Origin: Hoplostethus atlanticus
Lineage: Eukaryota; Chordata; Actinopteri; Trachichthyiformes; Trachichthyidae
Direction of reading: 5' to 3'
Assembly (NCBI GenBank): GCA_034670405.1
Contig: JAXDDX010000035.1
Coordinates: forward strand, 2,241,001 to 2,305,000
DNA: 64,000 nt
Every line of letters begins with the position of its first letter. Position 1 is the first letter of the stretch. Positions 22,905 through 34,200 of the stretch are shown here, piece after piece. The notes below the pieces were generated by a model. It was not told where the DNA came from. It saw only the letters and a list, made by a program, of their open reading frames with translations, and did not search any database. The translations under genes and the position numbers were made by a program.

Positions 22905-25900
22905 ATGATGACCCTTGATCCATTCAAATCGACCCTTGCCATCGGGAATGCTGATGATACGTCTCTTGCTGTGCCGTCAGTAAACCAATATCGATCAGGT
23001 CAACAGCGCGTTTTGGAGCAAGTACAGACTATCAAGAGAACCAAGTCAAGGAGGAGCACTAGAGGTGGATCTGCTTCTTTATCGCCAACAAGTAAGCATA
23101 TAGAAATATAAACAAAACTGGATGCAATGGAAAAATTGAGTTAATATTTACTATTAATATTACCAGTACCTTTGGTTTATTACCGAGCCCCTGAAAAAAG
23201 CCAACGTTTTTAGTGCGCAGTAGAAACTATCTCGTGTATGAGAAAGTACGCAAACCCTAGCATTTCCGTTAGAAACGAATCGCGCCTATCACCTGATCAA
23301 GGCTGTATTCTCTGTGGGGGTAATTTTGTTTCTTTATTGTGCAATTGAAAGCAAACCTTTGGCACTGCAATCAAAAAATATTTTGTTTAAAGCAAAAAGT
23401 AATGATTTGAGATCAAATATTAATGATCAATAAAAGATCAATAAAAAAAATGTTTTGTTTGCAACTTGAAAACTTTTGTTTGCGAATCAAAAAGTTTTGC
23501 ATCTAAAAACAGAGACCTGTGGGCAGGATCTACCGAGGAGACAGGATCATGCGTCTCTATTGGCCAGTCTACTTTGGTGACAGTTTGGCTACACCACTTT
23601 TGGCTAAAACACTTGGCTACAGGTCGCATTGGACTGGGCATAGATGTTACGAGTGACTGGCAAGCCTAGCCTGATCCAAAGACAACACATACATTCATAA
23701 AACATAAACCACATAGATTCTTAAACAGAAAGCATTTTAAAAGCATGCATTTGTAATACTACATACGTTAGCTCGCTGACAATGTAGCATTTGAGACTTC
23801 AAAATTTGCTTTAGATGTTCAGAGACTGCGTGCGCACACAAAACCATCTACAACCATCTAGAAACTATCTAGAAACTATCTCGTGCGCACTAAAAACTTG
23901 CCACATGTCACTTCAGGGGCTCTGTTTAGGCTGTACAGTTATTACCAGATGAATAGCCACTAGACTGTTGGCTATGTATCCATTTTATTAGTGTCACTAT
24001 GTTAATATTGTGAAATCAAATGGGGATTCAATTTAGAAAGAGCATATGAATAGGGAAGATGCACCATGGAAGATAAACATTATTAAAATACAGTTAAAGT
24101 GTGACCTTTGGTCTGTATGTGGAAGGTCTTGTTGAACAGCTTTATAAGTAAATAATGTTCTAAATGTTGTGTTCTTGGATGGAGCACTAAACTCTTAACA
24201 TGACACATCTGGTCTCTGCTAAAGTTGTTTTAGGACTTCAGTTCATCTCAGTGATAGCATATGAATGCTAATGTCTTTCAGCATTAACTATATATCAGGA
24301 GAAGCGATGAAGAAACTGAGCTATGCAAGTATGATAACGACTGATTAAGCCATGTACCTTTCACACTTCTCACCAGGCCCTACTTCTGACAGCGTCTTCA
24401 TAGACTCTTTCAAGTCACAAGCTAGCACATTTAATGGAAATGCCTTCGGAAATGGTCTTTCTAAAACGGTAAGCTTTGAAACTTATACTGTGACGTATTT
24501 CTGACTCAACAAAATTATTTCATATTCTCATTTCTGATACACATGTAGCCTTTCCTGTAGAAGCTACCAGGCATTCTCATAACCATGCTGGAGGGTTGCC
24601 AATAAAAAGTTATTTCATAATTTTGATTTCCCCATTGCCAACTCCATGTCAGTTATGCAGTCATGCTTTTGCTTTCGTATCTGTCTCTATTGGGGACATT
24701 GCTGAAATAAGCCTTTTTCATAAAAGATTATTGTTCATTATAAGCACATGTATTCTTTGGCTCTGCAGTTCAGCCAGGAGAAAAACATCAACCGGCAAAT
24801 GGTCAACAACTCCAAGGGATCAGCTGGCCAGTGGAACACACTGGTATCTAACTATCAGTACGAGAGTCTTGCCCCAGTCCGCTCTATGAGACTTGGTAAA
24901 GCCAACACCAGCCGCAGTGAGCCCGATGTGGGTTGGGGGATTGCCACGTCGAAGCGGTCTGCCCAGTCACAGAGACTGCTGTCCAACAGGAACAGCACAG
25001 AAAGGGCCACCAGTCAGGTCTTAACAAGTGTCCCACCCCAGCCTCAGACACAGTACACTATGAATGGCACAAGTCACACCAAAACGAGCAACCAGTTCAT
25101 AGCCAGCCAAATTGAAACGCACACAGCAGAATCAAAGCATTCTATTGTTGAGTCTGCACCCAAGAGCAAGGGACGTTCTGAGTGAGTGGAATGATAGAAA
25201 TGACCTTTTTCACTAACTAATATACTTAAATACTTAAAAGAATCTTTTGAGTGTGCACTATTAATGTGTTGTTTTTCCGACAGGTCAAATGGCAACAGTG
25301 GGATTGCTGATATCACCATGAAGGAGGCCGTGGAGTATCTTTCCAGTGAGGACGAGACATACCAGCACTGTGGCGCGTCCTTCATTCAGCACAGCACCTT
25401 CATTGAAGAGAAGGCTAAACAGGAGGTGTCTCATCTTGTGTTGTCAGACTTCCGTAATTTCCATCTGAGTGTAACCAGCAGTTTTGTCTTGAGGTTTTGA
25501 GAAATTGCAGGTGATGTACTCAGATGAGGCCTTCTAACCCCTGACAGGAGTTAGAAGTAACCGTAGTCCTCACTAGAAAACCTAGTTATCACTTACCCTT
25601 ACTAATGTGGATTCATATAAAACAAATAATTCTAAAATGTTGCTTCAACTAAATTACTGTCATTTGTGATGTAGGGAATGACTGTGTGCTCCAGCAGTGC
25701 TAACCCCACATCCCCCACCTGTCTCCCAGGTACTTAAGCTCAATGGGATCCCTCGCCTGGTGGGCCTGCTGCGCAGCTCCAGTATCCAGGTCTGCCAGAC
25801 AGCCTCGGCTGCCCTCCGTAACCTGTCCTTTAAAAACATCAGTAACAAGGAGGAGATCCAGCGCTGTGGCGGCATCGAAGAGGCCTCGGCGCTGCTCAGA

Positions 25901-28900
25901 GACACAGACTCTTTGGATATACAGAAACAGCTGACAGGTAGACATTGGCTCCAGCATCTTTGCAGACAGTTTGGCACGCATGTATGTACAGTCATGGGTA
26001 TGCACTAAACACAACCCCAGACGCACACACAACACAGACAGGGAGGAACCTCAACTTTTTTAATCCTGTTAATTAATGCTGCTGCTGTCAATCACAGCTA
26101 TTCTTGAGTGCCGTTGTATTCAGCTTGCCAAAATCTGTCAAAATCTTTTGTTCTAGTGATCAAACCAAATGCACCACTTCAGTATCAAGTAGCATATGGA
26201 TCGAACACTCAATTTTAACTTAAACTTAATTTAATAGAATGGTCTTTATATTCATAGAAACCTCAAGTCTTTATAACATTAACATTTTTGCGCGTTCACA
26301 GGTGGTGATTTGCGCTTAAGTCTCATTCACAGGTCAAATAGCTGAGGTTGTCTTTTTCTCTGCAGGCCTTCTGTGGAACCTGTCCTCTGTAGAAGGCCTG
26401 AAGCCAGACCTCTTGAAGAGTGCTATGCCGGTGTTAATGGAGCGGGTGATACTGCCTTACACAACAGGTCCAGACCGGACCGTCAGTAGCAACCTCGACC
26501 CCGAGATCTTCTTTCATGTCACAGGATGTTTAAGGTGAGCAACGAACGGCCGGTCTCTAACTCACACCTGGTGTAGGTGGAGCACTGCTTGCACTGCTTG
26601 TTTTCCTTACTAGATTGATGGGGTTAAAAAAGAAGAAGTCGATAGTCAGTGGAATAGCACCTGAATGCGTAGGTAAAGGTTGAGTTAGTTTGGGGCTATC
26701 TAGGCCAGATGATCTTACACGGATGAAAACTTGCCTGTCAACTTTAGACAGCTTCAAACTGCACTTTCAGTGTGCAGAACAAAAGATTATTTGCTTATAC
26801 TGACAGTTGTATGTCAGAAAAAAATTCACACTTGAAAACAAAAATGAAGTCGTCGTTAAAGGCCCCAAGCGCATTCCCAGACAAATTCAACACATTAAGA
26901 CTCAAAGAAATAACACAATAATAATAATAGTAATAGTAATAATAATAGTTATAATTTTAATAACTAATTTAGAACAATATACTAAAAAGCTTGTTCAGTC
27001 ATGTTTTTATTTTTATTTTTTATTCTCAAGAACATGGCAAAAATTAGATCTGTCTTAAATTCCAGCAATACAGAGAGGATTATACATGCTTTTACTTGAT
27101 CTCACCTTGATTTCTGCAATGCCCTGAAAATTCTGCAGCAAGGCTTTTAACCAAAACTAAGAGACGGGACCAAATCTCCCCTATTTTGACGTCTTTTCAC
27201 TGGTTACCTGTCTGTTATAGAATTGATTTCAAGATTACTGATTACTTTTAAGGCTTTGTATGGCCTGGCCCCTAGTCATCTTTCTGAATTTGTGATCCCT
27301 TATGAGCCTGAGAACCTCATCCTTCTGTGTCTAGACTAAAGACTAGACTAAAGCCTCAGACTGGCAGAGTCATCATCTTATACAAATCTACTTAAAATTT
27401 ACTTTTATCCTTGTTGCCTTGTCTGATATTTATTTATTCTATTTTTTGTTTTCTACTGTTTAATATCATTGTTGTACTGATCCATGTTTATTGCTAACTT
27501 TTATTTTCCTTGGTTGTAACGCACTTTGCAACTTTGTTTTTGAAAAGTGCAATATAAATGTAGGATCATTATTATTAGAATTACTAGTAGTAATATTAGC
27601 ATTACATGTGTGCCTGTGGGCCTGTGCGATAAAATTGGTCTTCCTTGAAATTATTTTTCCAAAGGGCTCCAGGTAGTTCTTCTGGTCTATGTAATTATAT
27701 TTGAGACCTGATGAAATTAATCTAATGCAATTTTGTAGTTTGTGCAATGCTGTTTACTTACAACTAGCAATGTAGTTATGGCAAGCTACAGCAGTATGGC
27801 CAAAAGTATGACACGCCTGTTACTATTTAGATTTAAAAATTTGTGATTCATTGATAAACAGCAAAATATTTCCTATTGCAAACCGAACAACAAATAAACC
27901 CAATAAAATGCCTGCAAGAGCACCAATCATAAAAAGTGCTGTAGGTGCAAAAGTTTCAAAATGATTGATTCATACATAATGCTGACTTCTTATGTTCCTT
28001 ATTTTATCCACTGGGGTTTAAAATGTAATTACAATCATAATAACTAGGATGTTTTTATGGAAAACTGGGGCTTTCAAAATTTATCAAATTCAAGGATTCA
28101 AGGATTTATATTTTTTTGGTAATGTGTATCTGTCAGTGTTGTTTGCACTGTGATGATGTTTAGCAAATATAGGAATTGTAAATGACACTAACAACAATGA
28201 TTGTAGTCAACAGTTTTTGTGAACTTAAGTGGCGTGACACAGCAATTGGCATCAGCTAAGTCTCTACCACCGACACATTTGAAAACGCTTTCCTGATCTC
28301 TAATTTATCAAGACATATCTTTTATTTATTTTTTTGACAGAAACCTAAGCGGTTCCAAGCAAAGCAACAGACAGGCAATGAGAAAATGTCGCGGTTTGGT
28401 TGACTCTTTGGCCAGCTATATTCAGGACTGTGTGGAGACAGACAGGCCAGACGATAAGGTGAACGAGCACAACATAACGTTTAATCATACTGTCTGTATA
28501 CACACCCTCTCCGTCTGTCTGACGTGAGTGATGGACATGCTGCATTTATGCAAAATACCAAAACTGAACAGGGCGGTGCATTTTGAACTAACCCAGCCTT
28601 TGCTATTATTTTTTATTTATTATTTTATTTGTATTTGTATTATTTTTAACTATAGTTTGTGTAGAGATAATCCTGTCATACACAAAGGCACAAACGATGT
28701 ACTATGTTTATTTTTGTTTTTGACCTTTTTTTCAGTAAATGTAGTCATATGATGTGAGCAATACAATATGTGCATTCCTTTTAATGCTTAATAATATATA
28801 TTAGATTATTTAAATGCTATGATTACGGCTTGGCAGTATGGCTTTTCCAATTGCCTAGCTGAGATGTCCTCACAGGGCCACCGTACCCAGGACAATCGCT

Positions 28901-31866
28901 TTGTTTGATTGGGCACTCAGACTTTGCAACGTGTGTACTTATGTTCTTTGAATCAGCTTTTAGCTTCTTTTAATTATCTGCTTCTTGGATCACCTTTTTT
29001 TTAAATCGGAATAGCATGAGAATCATAACTTTGCTGAAGTTGGATACAAAGTCACAATACAATTTATTGATGAATTAAGGCCTAATGATAGGCTAAATAG
29101 CCTCGACATAGAATAGACAGTGAAACATTTTACGTTCAGTCTCATTAGGACAAGTTAAATATACCTTTGAATGTAAATATTCAGTGTATTTGTCAAGGTG
29201 CTCCAAAATGCTTAATGTCGAGTCCTGTACGTGCTCTTATATTGTCTTGTCTTTTCATTCTAACTGCTGGAACAGTCTGTAGAAAACTGTGCCTGCATCC
29301 TTCACAACCTGACGTTCCAGCTGGAGGCCGAGGCCCCGGCTCTGTTCAGCAGGATCACAGCCTTGACGAGGACTGCCAGCAGGACCAACAGCCAGGAAGA
29401 CACCGGTCCCATCGGCTGCTTCAGTCCACGGAGTAACAAAGTGCTGGAGCAAGAGGTAAGACAAGGAACTAGCACAGCAGAGACAAATACACACACACCG
29501 AGGTCCTAGGGCCAGCTAGACTAGACAAGGAAAGACAGTTGGTGTCTGACTGCATGTCATTCACACTGCTCAGTGTGAGATTACACCTGATAGTCAAACC
29601 ATATCTGGCGTCGGTTCCAGCAATGTCAGAATTTTGGACGTCAGCCTGAAGCCTGAAGCCTGAAGCCTGAAGCCTGAAGCGCTAGCTTCTCGTAACCCTG
29701 TGAGCGCGTAGATGGCATTGTGTCAAATTTTTCTTTTGCCTAAAAAATCCACCCACCTGAACCTGTATGCTGATCATAAAACATGCATTTCTGATGATCT
29801 AAGACAGGATATAAAATGGGGGCTGGTCAAGTCTAGACAGATCCATTTCATTTTCCTGCAAAAATTCCCTAGTCTCATGCTGTCTTTAGATGTATTCTCA
29901 AAAGTGTATTCCTATGAAATGAGCCTTGTTACACCGGGTGTAACATTGAGAGTAATCTGTTCCCTTTGCAGCGCCATTTTGACTTCCCAGTTGCGGAGGA
30001 TCAGCACCCTAATGGAGCAGGCTGGCTGATCCACTCCAAAACCCTGCAGAGTTACTTGTCTTTACTGGAGTCCAGCCAGCGAGAAGAGACCCAGGAGGCC
30101 TGTTGTGGAGCGCTGCAGAACCTCACCGCACACCAAGGCATTGTAAGGAAAAACCCCTTCTGTGTAGATCAATGGTACTGAACCACTGACCAAGAATTAC
30201 AGGGTGCAGAATACAAACAGACCAAAACCTTACCCTAACCTTAACTACTTTCTTTTGGTTGCCTAAACACAATCATAAACTAGTCTTTTCATGTGACAAA
30301 CTTGTGAAAATGGCATGTCCAATTCGTGCTGTTGTCTTATAATTCAGTTTGTGGTATTTTCGCATAATAATAATAATTTCATGTTGGTCTTGGATATGGT
30401 TTTCTATACCCACAGGTCTCCCGTGTAATGAGCCAGACCATTGTGCAGAAGCTGAACGGCCTACAAGTTATTACTCCCCTTTTGAAGTCAACCAAACCCA
30501 ACCTGCAGAGAAACGCAGTGGCTCTGCTAGGAAACCTGTCCAAGAACCCACACCTACAGACTGGCATAGGTATGAAGGAGATGCTAGATGGAAAATACCT
30601 GAAAGATGGCGCTTTACAATTTCTATTACATTGCTTCTACATTTTGGGAGGGTTGCATTCCAAAAAAAATATGACCTAATGTCCATTATTTCAAATATAC
30701 AACTTATTAAACAAAATGCTAATATTATATGAGAAAACTGAGTTTGCTCATAATGTCATGAGTTAAATGACAGAAATGGTTTCATCAGAGTAGGTGGTGC
30801 ATTTGTTAAACAAGGGATATCTCATTTTGGAATGAACCCTTTCCTTTACCTAAACACTTATTTGCGATTTCACGTGTTTGCTTGTGGTAAATAGCCAATG
30901 GCTTTTTTTTTTGTCCTGTTGCTGAAGCCCGTAAAGCCCTCCCAGATCTCGTGGGCATCCTCACCTCGGTCACCAAGGAAGGGAATGAGTCCGATGACAC
31001 GTTGGCCATGGCGTGCCAAACAGCCCACTCCTTGCTATTAAAGGAGCCTGAGCTGGGCAAACACCTGCTAACCACCAACCTGATCAAATCGCTGAAGGAG
31101 CTCAGCCAAGACAAGTAAGGTTTGAGTATTTTAAATATTAGGAATACTTGAGGAAAGCTGATATTGATTAAATGCACCTCAGTCATCTCAATCATCAAGG
31201 GGAGGAGAAGGATTTTTGGACCTTGAGACAACTGAGAGATGGATTGTGGAACTCAGTATTATGAATGCTGTCCAATATTTTGCATGCTCAGTGTTAGAGC
31301 CCAGTTATTTCTCCAAAACTGAAAATTACTACACAATGGAAATAATATCGAAGTTGACCCTGTTTTATTCCTATTAGATATTTGCCCAAAACCAGCAAAG
31401 CTGCAGCTCTGTTGCTCTACAACCTCTGGTCAGAGAAAGATATACAAAGCTTCTTAAAAAAGGTGAGTTCAGACTTATCATGGTTGTTAGATCTGCCTAA
31501 GCTGGGTGTGTCCGTCAACTCAAAAGGCCACACCTCGCTCAGGCATTTGTGAGAAAGAGGGACAGCGATCTCCCAGTGATGGGAAAATACCCATGAGCGT
31601 GGAGGAGGAGCAAAAGGAATCTAGTAGCACAGGTTCAAACAGTCACAGGACTTCATGTGTATATGGGTAATAGAACATGTTATTGGATGATTTTTGAGGA
31701 TGCTTACACAGGTTTGTCAATGTGTCAGCTACTGTAAGCTTATTTTAATTGTTGAGGTGTTGAGTGCTGATTTCTGTTTTTTGTCCTGCAGCGAGGAATG
31801 AATAAGGCCTCCTTTGTTAATGACGTCACCACGGCTGCACACAGGTCTGTTCAAGTTGTGGAATAA
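22905..31866 (+). CDS. pkp1: Plakophilin 1 (desmosomal armadillo protein)
   Basis: An armadillo-repeat protein of the p120-catenin/plakophilin family; it links desmosomal cadherins and desmoplakin and also occurs in the nucleus. Coding exons: 22905-23091, 24377-24468, 24769-25181, 25284-25425, 25730-25937, 26366-26534, 28341-28458, 29276-29455, 29972-30142, 30416-30569, 30928-31114, 31378-31462 and 31792-31866. The total is 726 residues, the same as one human PKP1 isoform, with all phases consistent. The head domain has QQRVLEQVQTIKR (human has GRQRVQEQV) and SRSEPDV (human SRSEPDL). Armadillo repeats start near residue 238 (ITMKEAVEYLSS) and include ALRNLSF, QKQLTGLLWNLSS, FFHVTGCLRNLS, SVENCACILHNL, GALQNLTA and LLGNLS. 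The start could be the second ATG at 22908. pkp1b versus pkp1a was not decided. Confidence 0.95.
23185..23922. mobile_element. hAT-like nonautonomous transposon (MITE) in pkp1 intron 1
   Basis: The left end reads GAGCCCCTGAA and continues to TTTTTAGTGCGCA by about 23219. The right end (about 23885-23922), read on the minus strand, gives GAGCCCCTGAA and then TTTTTAGTGCGCA with a few extra bases between. The interior has several copies of GAAACTATCT(CGTG). There is no coding capacity in its ~740 bp. Superfamily assignment is tentative because a clean 8-bp target duplication is not visible; only GTTTA is shared by the flanks. Confidence 0.65.
26920..26960. repeat. AAT/AGT-rich simple repeat
   Basis: An imperfect run of AATAAT and AGTAAT trinucleotides in a pkp1 intron. 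Confidence 0.6.
27060..27560 (+). pseudogene. Truncated non-LTR retrotransposon (L2/Maui-like LINE) relic
   Basis: The plus strand retains the decayed end of a LINE reverse-transcriptase ORF, with fragments such as ITFKALYGLAPSHLSEFV and PYEPENL. This is the usual tail of fish L2/Rex-type elements. It is followed by a 3' UTR ending in CACTTTGCAACTTTG...AAAAGTGCAATATAAAT, a common LINE 3' end in teleosts. There are stops and frameshifts, and the 5' portion is missing. It lies in the 1.8-kb pkp1 intron between exons ending 26534 and starting 28341, in the same orientation as the host gene. Confidence 0.7.
29644..29680. repeat. GCCTGAA heptamer tandem repeat
   Basis: Five perfect copies of a 7-bp unit in a pkp1 intron. 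Confidence 0.92.
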
Positions 31867-32404
31867 CGTGAGTGCTGAATTGGATCTATCTGAATAACTG
31901 CAGGCCCACTCCACACCCATGGGACACCATAATTAGATCAGAAATTAGTCTGAGTAACATAATTTCCGTTGTCATAATAAATAATAAAAACATGGTAACA
32001 GGTTACTTGGCTCTGTATATAGTACTTGTACTTAAGTACTTTTTCTTTGTAGGTTAAAAAAATGTTAGTGTTGTGCAATGTGTCTGTCATTCCTTTAGGT
32101 TTTTGTTTGCTTTTATACTCTTTACTGATACCAGATTTCTTAACAGTGAATTTTGTGTCTGTGTTGTTATTCTTTAATCTAGATTTATGAGTTGGCTTCA
32201 TTAGATATTATAAGGGTTATTATGAGGATTTAGATTGTTGAACATATTTAGCACTGAGGGTTGATGTTTTTACAATATGCAACAAACGTGAATATTTATT
32301 TCACAACACATTTGGGTTCTGTAAAATGAAGATAACAGTGATAACATGATTTCTGTTGTTAATGAAAGTTATTTTCTTAGGAGGAGATGATTATAAAATT
32401 GCTA
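31867..32404 (+). other. pkp1: pkp1 3' UTR, proximal part
   Basis: AT-rich DNA with a proximal AATAAA at 31976-31981. No coding potential was seen. It may be the whole 3' UTR or the first part of a longer one. Confidence 0.5.
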
Positions 32405-32891
32405 ACAATGGGCCTCATTCACGAATGTTTTCGTAGATTATTCGTAAATTTGTCGTATTTATGTGCATAAGAAAATACCAACGTGGGATTCATGAAACGT
32501 GCGGGAAACCTCGATTTCTTCGTACAACAGGTGTATATTTGATGAATGCCATTCGTGCCAAACGTTCGTAAATTGGATGCGCGTGCCTGTTGAAGCCGGT
32601 TTGCATAGGTAAACGCTGTTCAACACCGTAAAAGGCTGCAGACTGAAGGGCCGTTCTAAGAGCCGTTCTAAGAGCCGTTCTAAGAGCCGTTCTAAGAGCC
32701 TTCCTGTATGTTTCCAAACACACAAACACATTTCCGCATGTTTCCAAACACTCGTAGGATTTGATCGTACCAAACGAACAAATTCAGATACGAACAAAAT
32801 GATGAATCTGACTATGTTCGTAGAACCGTTCGTACTAACGTTATACGATCAAATCTGATTGTATGCACATTTCGTGAATGAGGCCCATTGT
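32405..32891. mobile_element. MITE with perfect 21-bp terminal inverted repeats
   Basis: The left end ACAATGGGCCTCATTCACGA is the exact reverse complement of the right end, which finishes CGTGAATGAGGCCCATTGT. The ~487-bp interior has further palindromic pieces (TTCGTA and TACGAA motifs scattered on both halves) and an internal 12-bp tandem repeat, with no coding capacity. This is a DNA-transposon-derived nonautonomous element. The superfamily was not determined because no clear target-site duplication is seen. Confidence 0.88.
32650..32697. repeat. 12-bp tandem repeat inside the MITE
   Basis: Four perfect copies of GCCGTTCTAAGA, central in the inverted-repeat element. Confidence 0.93.
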
Positions 32892-33027
32892 CTCCAGCAG
32901 TGATGAGTATCTCCAATTTTTGTTCACATTTTGTGCACTTTTGCGGTGTGTTTCAGTGGATGCATTCATCTTTTTTTTCATATGTCTGTGACCTTTAAGT
33001 GATCCAATTGTATTGTTCCAAAGTGTC

Positions 33028-33033
33028 AATAAA
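33028..33033 (+). terminator. pkp1: Candidate distal pkp1 polyadenylation signal
   Basis: AATAAA in the context GTCAATAAAGCTGACA, followed by GATGTGCTC, a plausible GU-rich downstream element. If used, the pkp1 3' UTR would be about 1.2 kb and would include the MITE at 32405-32891. A proximal AATAAA at 31976 is the alternative. Confidence 0.45.
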
Positions 33034-33660
33034 GCTGACAGAGATGTGCTCTTCAGACAACAACGGGTTTCTGAATCATCGGTGATTCTGGGAACTTTGT
33101 GGTAATAGTCATAGTCATTTAGGATCTTGTCTTGCCACACCCCACTAGGTTGGGACTTTAGATTTGAAACAGCCTCTGGGCAGATTACCAACATGCATCT
33201 TTCAAAAGCTATTTACTCCACCCTTATAATTTATTATGAAGAGCTTAAAACAGAACTATTACAACCAGACACAGCAGCTGTTGTTGCTATGGATGCATTA
33301 AGTAATCAGTCATAATAATTTAATTTAATAGCTACAGATTTATTGGCTCATAAAATTGTAGCTGATCATCCAAAGCCTACTTTTGTAGAATGGTAACTGT
33401 GTAAACTGTGTGTACATCCTGTAGCCCACCGAGTAGAACAACCAAATGAAAATAGATAGGTAGGTACACCCTGAGGGATTCACCATAAATCTGACAACCA
33501 CTTTTCTTTGGCAAGTAAACCAACACATCAATAGGTTTGTTTTTTTAAGGAAAGTGTGGTTAAGCATTTTAATAGCCATGGCATTAGTGCTCATCTGCAG
33601 GTTCCCACCAATGAAAATAACCGAAACTCAGAGGAACAGGCAACTACCAAGTTAAGATGT
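33034..33660. other. Gap between convergent pkp1 and tnnt2 3' ends
   Basis: The two genes face each other across this short spacer. No exon or repeat terminus was recognised. Confidence 0.5.
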
Positions 33661-33666
33661 TTTATT
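33661..33666 (-). terminator. tnnt2: Candidate tnnt2 polyadenylation signal
   Basis: TTTATT on the plus strand is AATAAA on the tnnt2 strand, about 495 bp beyond the stop codon. The 3' UTR between it and the stop at 34161 is AT-rich and unremarkable. Confidence 0.45.
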
Positions 33667-34160
33667 CATTTCAATCACAAAATAATAGATACAGCAATGA
33701 AATTTAGTTTCGACTTCACTTTTGTTGCTATTTAAAAAAAATGTTAGATTTGAGCTTAGAACATAGTATTTTGTATTCATTTGAATGTCATCATTGGTTG
33801 TTTTTGCTACATATGTTTACTTTCCAGATAGTGAAGTCATCAAAATGGGCTACACACTTCCCACTTCCAATCAATATTAAATACAAACACATTCTGCAAC
33901 ACTGGAACATTTTGCAATCAGGAAATTTACCATACTGCTACATTTCTGGCGATGAACTCAAAGATCATTTATTCAAGAGAATCTTATCAAACTTGTCCTT
34001 TGTATTCTTTTATAACCACAATTAAATGTTGAAGTCTTCATTTAGAGAACATGTTATATAACATGTTATTATGCTGTTCATGTCACACGTTATGATCTCG
34101 ACCATGTGAGGATGTTCGCCTTTCAGGTTAAACTCAGCAGTATTCCTCCTCTGGTAGACG

Positions 34161-34200
34161 TTACTTCCTCAGGCCATGCTTGCTCCTGCTGCCCTTTGAA
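34161..34200 (-). other. tnnt2: tnnt2 last coding exon with unusual C-terminal tail
   Basis: The exon follows ATTCTCAG and reads (I)[12 protein letters not shown]-stop when spliced in phase to exon 35711-35671. The (V/I)SK start matches other troponin Ts, but the remaining basic residues do not resemble the mammalian GKAKVTGRWK tail. I searched by eye between 34201 and 35670 for an exon coding GRWK and found none. Confidence 0.7.
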
